NCBI GenBank assembly: GCA_963922205.1
Contig: CAWUHX010000231.1
Span: 540,798 to 604,797, forward strand
Source: Romanomermis culicivorax
Taxonomy: Eukaryota > Nematoda > Enoplea > Mermithida > Mermithidae
Direction of reading: 5' to 3'
Length of the DNA: 64,000 nt
Below are positions 58,379-64,000 of the stretch, piece after piece. The notes beneath the pieces are model-generated. The model was not told the origin of the DNA. It saw nothing but the letters and a program-made list of their open reading frames with translations, and searched no databases. Each line of letters opens with the position of its first letter. The first letter of the stretch is position 1. The translations under genes and the position numbers were made by a program.

Positions 58379-61300
58379 CTATGAGCTTATCGAGCGATAA
58401 ATTCTTTCATCGATGTGAATTTGTTGAACGTCGTATTCTTGAGTGGGGCGTTCCTCTTTGATGAATTCTGCTATTTTTGATTGCAACGTACTAAAAATGA
58501 AAACAAGGGAAGAATTAAAATTACTGAAGCGTTAATCCCTCTATGTTCATTGGCGCTGATCATCTGCAGCAATTCTTACAATCTTGACAAGAATGTCCAA
58601 AATCTATTTGCTTTTTCGCAATGTAGATTCATTTCCAGTTTTTATAACTTCACTAAAATCTGTTGATAGGAACACTGATTCGGGTTTTATCTTCCAGATA
58701 ATTGCTAACGGATTCCATTTGTGTTTTTCGAGCAAGACGATTTTCAGCTTGAACAAGCATAAAATGTCCTTGCTAACGTCAGGGATTAGCATTTTTAATA
58801 GTAATGCTCAAACTTCAAATTTTCAAGAGTACAGTATGCTTTCACACCCATCAAAAAATACCTATTCAAAGTCAAGTACACAATAGCATTGCCACCGGCG
58901 CAAAGTAGCCAAATCATATTCGAGGCGAAAGAAAACCAACGACTGATCATGAAATCTTGATCGACGAAAAATCCGACAATAGTTCCCAAAATTAAAACGC
59001 ATAGTATAATGGCTTGTAGGCAAATTTTCCATTCGATGGTGTCGTTTCTTCTGGCAAAATAGTAGCTGAAGTCGTTCCGCTAAAAGAAGATCCAGTTTGG
59101 GACTAATAACCATTACTATAGTCCATTTACTTTCAAATGGCAGATGCACCGACAATAAAAAAAAAGTTTAAGGGGCCAACTATACTTCGCCGTACGGCAC
59201 CACATTGAGCTGCTATACATCGCCGCACGCGCCGTACGGCGCCGTGCGGTGACGTACGGCGCCTAATGAGTGGCTGCTATACTTCACGCCGTACGGCGCT
59301 GTACGGTGGTAAATGATAATAAGTGAATGAAAATGATAAGTAGCTGCTATACTTACGTGCCGTACGGCGCAGTATAGTTGGCCCCTAACTTGACGCGCGA
59401 TTTTAACGGTGCCTACTTGACGCGCGATTTTCATGGTGTGGAAAACTTTATACTGTGACAGGAATTTCTTCGTGACCTAATGGAGGCCAAAATCAAAGAG
59501 ACAGCACATGGGTTATTTAAGCCATGTAATACCTCGGCTAAGTTGGATGGGGGAATATATTGGAGTTGCCAGGAAGAGGGATGCCATGAGTTGGAAATTT
59601 TCAGGATTTCTTTAAGATAAATACTATCGAATATTTTTTTGCATGCAACCCGTTTTTAAGAGGGCTGCATGATTTGGTTGGGGGAAACCAAAATTTAGGT
59701 GACGGAGTTCCCCCATCTCCCCTATTAGTCTATCTATTTTTGATTTGGGTCTGTGTCGACATCTATGTGCATTTGTCCGTGTTATTTCTAGTCTGTCTGT
59801 TTATCGCTAATGAACGAGAAAGTTTTTTCCATTGATTACTGTAATAAGCTTACTAGTTTCCCCAATCAAATTTACTTCTCCGTCCGCTGCATCTGACCAG
59901 TTCGATATAAGTAGACAATAGAAACAATGGATACTAACTTTCTAAAAATAATAGCGAAAGCCAAAAATAGGTTCAATTTGATATGCATAATTTTTACTTA
60001 GTGGAGAACTTTATGCTGTACAAAAACGCCAAATTCCTTAAGGGACTGGGAAATGTCGAAATCATTGGAAAACATCATGCTAATTCAGTGTGGACTTTTT
60101 CAGAACTGTGTCGATACCTGAATACTACTCGAGAAATTTCGACTACATAACTAGGTTATTGAGAGAAATTTTTGGCTGTTCTGTTTAACTCTCACTGACG
60201 AAAAATGTTCTTCTCTGATTACAGTAATGAGCTTATCAGCTTTTTCCTTTTTAAGCTTATCATAGAATAAGCTCAATAAGGAAAAAAACATCACCAATTC
60301 GTGATGAGTGGAGTATAACAGCCTTTGGCAATGATTTCTTTTGATGTGAGACTATAGTAGGGAACCAGTAAAACCAGAAAGTAAACCAGTAAAACCAGTA
60401 AACCAGGAAAACACTTGGTACATTTCTTCTGAAAAACTGATTCATACTAAGCCGCACAGTTGCACTTTCACGCACTCCTCACCATGTTCTTGAATCTAAA
60501 ACTTATGATCAAGTAGCAAATCACGATCGATACAGCGTGCACCATGACCACAACCAAATTAACGCTTTTGGCTCCCGAGTCAGCTTGAGAATCACCGTAA
60601 TGCATCGAGTACAAAGCTAAACAATAGTTCAAAGTGACGGATGAGTGGACGTAGACTACCAACCATACGAAACTGTGTAACCAAGCTGCGATGATCAAAT
60701 AGTGGGTTACTTTTTCCGAAAACCAACTTTGACCCAGCCTGGGCGAAAATAAGGTTACGACTCGATTCACGGCCAACGCATGAGCCAAAAAAATGTAAGC
60801 GAACCAGCAAGTGCCCAAAAGACCTGAAAGAAGTTGATGGGATGAGATGGAAAGTTATGAGCTTTAACTAAAATCGAAATCGTTATTATACTTGAGATAA
60901 GGTAGAATCGAACGAATTTTATACGTTAACTTTTTGTGATAATGGGTATCAATCAATAGATCTTACTCAAATCAAAAGAATACTATTCGAATCGTTTTTG
61001 CATCAAAATGTATGACGTATAAGTAAATGTATATCAATGCGTAAGGTTGAAGAAAGCTTTCTCATGTTTACCGGAAAACAATTTTTGAACGCGAAAACTG
61101 ACGATCATTTCTCCTGCGCAAATACCCAAACCGAAAAACAATCCGTTGAACAATAACTGACCGATTTCAGCCAAGCCCATATTGAAAGCGATTTTATAGA
61201 ATGCTAATTTGAGCAAAGATTTATCTTTATATATGATCGTTAAACATAAAACGTAGATTGAAATAAAAATTAACGATGTTGACACGTAAATGGAACCAAC

Positions 61301-61384
61301 GATAAAATTTTCGAACCATTTGTCATCTTTGGTGCCGTTGTCACCTATCCATAGATGGCACTTTTTATCGAAAGTAAGATTCAT
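58379..61384 (-). CDS. Seven-transmembrane chemoreceptor (serpentine, srt-like), complete
   Basis: Chemosensory GPCR of nematode type, 327 aa in four exons: 61384-61072, 60823-60483, 59079-58862, 58490-58379. Seven hydrophobic segments can be read: IVGSIYVSTSLIFISIYVLC; FYKIAFNMGLAEIGQLLFNG; FAYIFLAHALAVNRVVTLF; YLIIAAWLHSFVWLVVYV; VNLVVVMVHAVSIVICYLII; LQAIILCVLILGTIVGFFV; NMIWLLCAGGNAIVYLTLNS. The YKI..NMGL opening of helix 2, the ALAVNR end of helix 3 and NAIVYLTLNS closing helix 7 resemble the Srt/Srx branch; family placement is tentative. N-terminus has an NLT glycosylation motif. An ACAG acceptor at 61398 leaves a 13-nt leader, which suggests trans-splicing. It converges on the MAM gene. 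Confidence 0.93.
59095..59880 (+). repeat. Dispersed repeat family 2, copy 2 (interrupted)
   Basis: Family blocks TTTACTTTCAAATGGC, CTTGACGCGCGATTTT, TTTATACTGTGA, GTGTCGACATC, GAACGAGAAAG and TTACTGTAATAAGCTTACTA occur in order. The MITE at 59172-59385 splits it. Confidence 0.6.
59172..59385. mobile_element. CGTACG-palindrome MITE, TAA target duplication
   Basis: 214 bp, ends GGGGCCAACTATACTTCGCC and (reverse-complemented) GGGGCCAACTATACTGCGCC, flanked by TAA (59169-59171 and 59386-59388). Arms consist of GCCGTACGGC palindromes. Related in design, though not closely in sequence, to the CCGCGCGG elements. It lies in an intron of the chemoreceptor gene. Confidence 0.9.
59930..60250 (+). repeat. 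Dispersed repeat family 2, copy 3
   Basis: Blocks GGTTCAATTTGATATGCATAA, CTTTATGCTGTA, AAACATCATGCTAATTCA, TGTGTCGATACC, CTCGAGAAATTTC and TTACAGTAATGAGCTTATCA in family order. Confidence 0.65.
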
Positions 61385-62100
61385 GATCAGTTCAAGTCTG
61401 TATGGAAAAATACAGCATGGTGACAACAGCGATGAGTTTAAGTCAAGCCAATCTGGTCAACCTGCAGAGTTTTAAAAAAAAAACAAAAAAAAATTTTTTT
61501 CTCTGGAATGCGGTTACTTTTTGTTCCAATCATGAGCATTAAATTTCATGCAAATCTCACGGTAAAAAGCTGTACAAAGTCTAAGCGCTGCTGATCCAAT
61601 GATGAAAACAGTAAATTCAACATTCCTTGAACCTTTCATACTATTTTACTGATAGATTCATATCCACGTTTTTTCCAGCTACCGTGTCTTTTAAATCATT
61701 GAATTATTTAATGAACATAACTTCACTAAATGTAGGTTGATTCACTACGGCCAACTGTTTCAGAATTGAACCGTGGACCTACCAGGAAAGATCTCCGAAC
61801 GTAAATTTAGAAGCCGTTCATTCTGCTGCTAGTCCACAGCAACCCGAATAGCATTAAATTGGCCGTCTTTAAACCTAGGCTTCCTTATATAATTTGCATA
61901 AATATCTTACACAATCGGAAATTCACCTGCCACATGTTTTGGAAACCATTGTCGGTACAGACGTGTTAAAAATAACATCCGATATGTTTTTAAATATGGT
62001 AATCTGACCTTGTATCATGTTTTACGGAAACTCTTATAAACTATATAAAATTGACTCTTCTTTTAATGATCATCATGCTGTATTTACAATAATCTATCCA
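61385..62100. other. Upstream region of the chemoreceptor gene
   Basis: No coding sequence recognised. The promoter should lie here, but no element can be named. A run of T and A lies at 61460-61500. Confidence 0.4.
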
Positions 62101-62109
62101 GTGCATGTT

Positions 62110-62480
62110 TTGGCAACGTCACTGTAGTGTATTTACTTTGAGATGATAAACGCAGCGAAAACAAAAAAAATAGAATCAATTTGATACGCTATCTTCACTG
62201 TTCGGAACGCTAAGTACTGTCGAAGACGCTAAATATTCCCCCATGGCAATGGGAACGCCAAAATAATAGAAGGACCACGCTGCTTATCCACTTATGATTT
62301 GGATAGGACTGTGTCCGCATCTGGGTGCAACTCGAGAAATTTAACCATTTTACCCATACCCATGCGATTCAAGGAAATTTTCCGTCGTTCTGTTAACCGC
62401 CCATGGACGAGAAATCTTCTTCATTCATAACAGTGATAAGCTTTACCAGTTTTTCCGGGTTGAATTCACTTCGTAAAATC
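62110..62480 (+). repeat. Dispersed repeat family 2, copy 4
   Basis: Blocks TTTACTTTGAGATGA, CAATTTGATACGCTA, CACGCTGCTTATCCACTT, TGTGTCCGCATC, CTCGAGAAATTTAACC, CCATGGACGAGAAAT and ACAGTGATAAGCTTTACCAG in family order. Confidence 0.65.
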
Positions 62481-62511
62481 AGAGACTTCTCATTATTACG
62501 GTCCTTTCTTA

Positions 62512-62772
62512 CTTAAAGTCTCTTTTCATAAAATGCTTGTAAATTGAAAAATGGCAGAAATGAGTGCTGTCGTCAAAGTTGCTTAAATGAGACTTTTGTA
62601 CCGTAGACTTCATTATTAAAAAAAATTTAATTCGAAAAAAAGCTTATAAAGCTTATGTGAGTAGACTCACAAAATCCCTGCCTTAAGTATAGTTCAGCGG
62701 AAATACCTAAAAGTAAGAGATAGTAATTGCTTCATAGTTTCATAATTTTGAAGCATTTCAATAAAGACAGAC
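62512..62772 (-). repeat. TATAG MITE, diverged copy
   Basis: Reverse orientation: AAAGTCTCTTTTCATAAAAT at one end, GAAGCATTTCAATAAAGACA at the other, with CGTAGACTTCATTATT and TGAGTAGACTCACAA in between. Confidence 0.6.
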
Positions 62773-63009
62773 TAGAATTTATGCAAATTTTAATGCAAAT
62801 AAAGTTTATAGGCAAAAATAGATAATATAAGTATTATACTAAAGATGGATGGGTTTTCGGTGAAAATTGTGAAATCGCGGTTGTTGTTATAGTGCGTTTG
62901 ATGACGTAACGTTACACTAATCGTTTTCCCAGTGAACCTTATTTACACAGCAATTTGCATAAATGTACTCAATAATGGAAAATCTACTTACTTGATCTAA
63001 GCAACTAGA

Positions 63010-63140
63010 GAAGCATGAAGGCCTGTCATAGTTCATCGCGTCGTACCGCGCGGTGCTTCTCATACTTCACCGCGCGGCGCTGCTTTTGACTTTTGGATTT
63101 TTTTCTCGATGTTCTCGAAAAATATAAAAATACCTTTGTT
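63010..63140 (+). mobile_element. GC-palindrome MITE, left part only
   Basis: AAGGCCTGTCATAGTTCATC, then ACCGCGCGG units and GACTTTTGGATTTTTTTCTC match the left half of 54925-55188 and 39185-39546. The right half is absent. Confidence 0.65.
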
Positions 63141-63312
63141 TTTTATCGTTCTTGGGGCTGCTGACTGCACTTGGCTTACTGCTACGACATCAGGTCGTGA
63201 AAACGTGTTTACGCCTATACTTTGCATATTGTAATTATGTAATCACAACACAACCTATACTCACTTTTTCCGGAAATGCTTGTGAATAGAAAAGTAAAAA
63301 GAAGTATCATTT

Positions 63313-63562
63313 TATAGTCTGTTTTTCTTGAAATGCTTCTAAATAATGAAAGTGGAAAGCAAGTAGTATTTCAGATTTTCACGATTTCCTGATGAACAGT
63401 ATGCCATATAGGACTGGAAATTTGTGAACATACTGACCTCACGTTTAGCAATTCTTCTAGTGAAAAATTTTACGGTAAGACCTCTATGCAAATGATTTTG
63501 ACGACAGTACTGATTTGTGTCAGTTTTTTATTTGGAAGCATTTATAAAAAACAGACTATATA
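63313..63562 (+). repeat. TATAG MITE copy
   Basis: ATAGTCTGTTTTTCTTGAAA to AAGCATTTATAAAAAACAGA; near identity to 57848-58102 over most of its length. Confidence 0.88.
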
Positions 63563-63752
63563 TTTCCATAATTTCGTGCTATACGATGCGTGCTATGGGA
63601 GTGGAATTTTTTCGAGTCCACTCAGCTAATCCTTACCAATTTTTCACGCCATAAATCCTACAGTAAAAGCTTTGTGTAAACGACTTTGAGGGCGGTCCAT
63701 TTTTTTGTCCATTTTTCAGCTTATGAACATTTTATAAAAAACGGACTATACA
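63562..63752 (+). repeat. TATAG MITE, right part
   Basis: Directly follows the preceding copy: CATAATTTCGTGCTATACGA, CCATAAATCCTACAGTAAAA, then ATTTTATAAAAAACGGACTA. Left end missing, so possibly a partial tandem or an insertion into it. Confidence 0.6.
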
Positions 63753-64000
63753 TATTTCTAATTCTCCTGAAAATCTATTTCTGAAAACTTCATGGGATAA
63801 AATTACTGGAAAAACCTCACTGGAAAAATTTCCGAAAATGGGATAAAAAGGCATTACGATAATTATGATAAATTAATATTCAAATCAGTTCATATATACT
63901 AGTCATAACATTATCATACACTACCAAGCTTAGTTAACCCTAAAAAATTTTCGGCAGCAGAAAGAAACCTTTGCACATTCTGAATGATTGACATTGATGC

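Overview
The window is eukaryotic and almost certainly from a nematode. The best evidence is a complete cuticle collagen gene (collagen N-terminal domain, RQKR processing site, Gly-X-Y blocks separated by Cys clusters), a nematode-type seven-transmembrane chemoreceptor, and introns ending in TTTCAG or TTTTAG. Two genes also have plausible spliced-leader acceptors 13 to 19 nt before their start codons. The species cannot be named from this sequence.

Layout: (a) 3179-8218, minus strand: a six-exon cuticle collagen (308 aa) whose fifth intron is filled by an inverted-repeat element and further repeats. (b) 11101-20305, minus strand: eleven consecutive exons encoding the C-terminal 724 aa of a transmembrane cadherin; its 5' exons are not in view. 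(c) 22150-23018: a decayed transposon-like coding relic, cut by (d) 23019-37694, a 14.7 kb Ty3/gypsy LTR retrotransposon on the minus strand with 616-bp LTRs, a gag-protease ORF, an RT-RNaseH-integrase ORF and a large third ORF. (e) 38197-41395: remnants of CR1/jockey-like LINEs and a GC-rich inverted-repeat MITE, next to one orphan GC-rich exon (41397-41754). (f) 43838-47250: repeats and a 0.65 kb hexanucleotide satellite. (g) 47827-49082: the 3' half of a Penelope-like element (RT plus GIY-YIG), followed by a tRNA-like sequence and a hammerhead-like motif. (h) 50861-51775: a foldback element with a 9-bp target duplication. (i) 52707-58302, plus strand: a gene with at least two MAM domains (5' end not found), hosting a three-deep nest of inverted-repeat elements. 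(j) 58379-61384, minus strand: a complete four-exon chemoreceptor gene, tail to tail with the MAM gene (76 bp between stop codons).

The strongest candidate for something new is the third ORF of the LTR retrotransposon. It is split by an intron (about 1549 aa), begins with a domain carrying the motif set of a DEDDy 3'-5' exonuclease (RNase D/WRN type) and ends in an RGG box. I know of no standard Ty3/gypsy component like this. The second theme is a set of non-autonomous DNA elements whose terminal repeats are built from short palindromes repeated many times (CCGCGCGG, CGTACG, CACCGTG, AGCTGCAGCT and others). Several have clear TAA target duplications, and three of them are nested inside each other.

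The host genes here have no evident functional link. Exon models were built by hand: every junction quoted uses a GT donor and AG acceptor and keeps the reading frame, but there is no transcript evidence.
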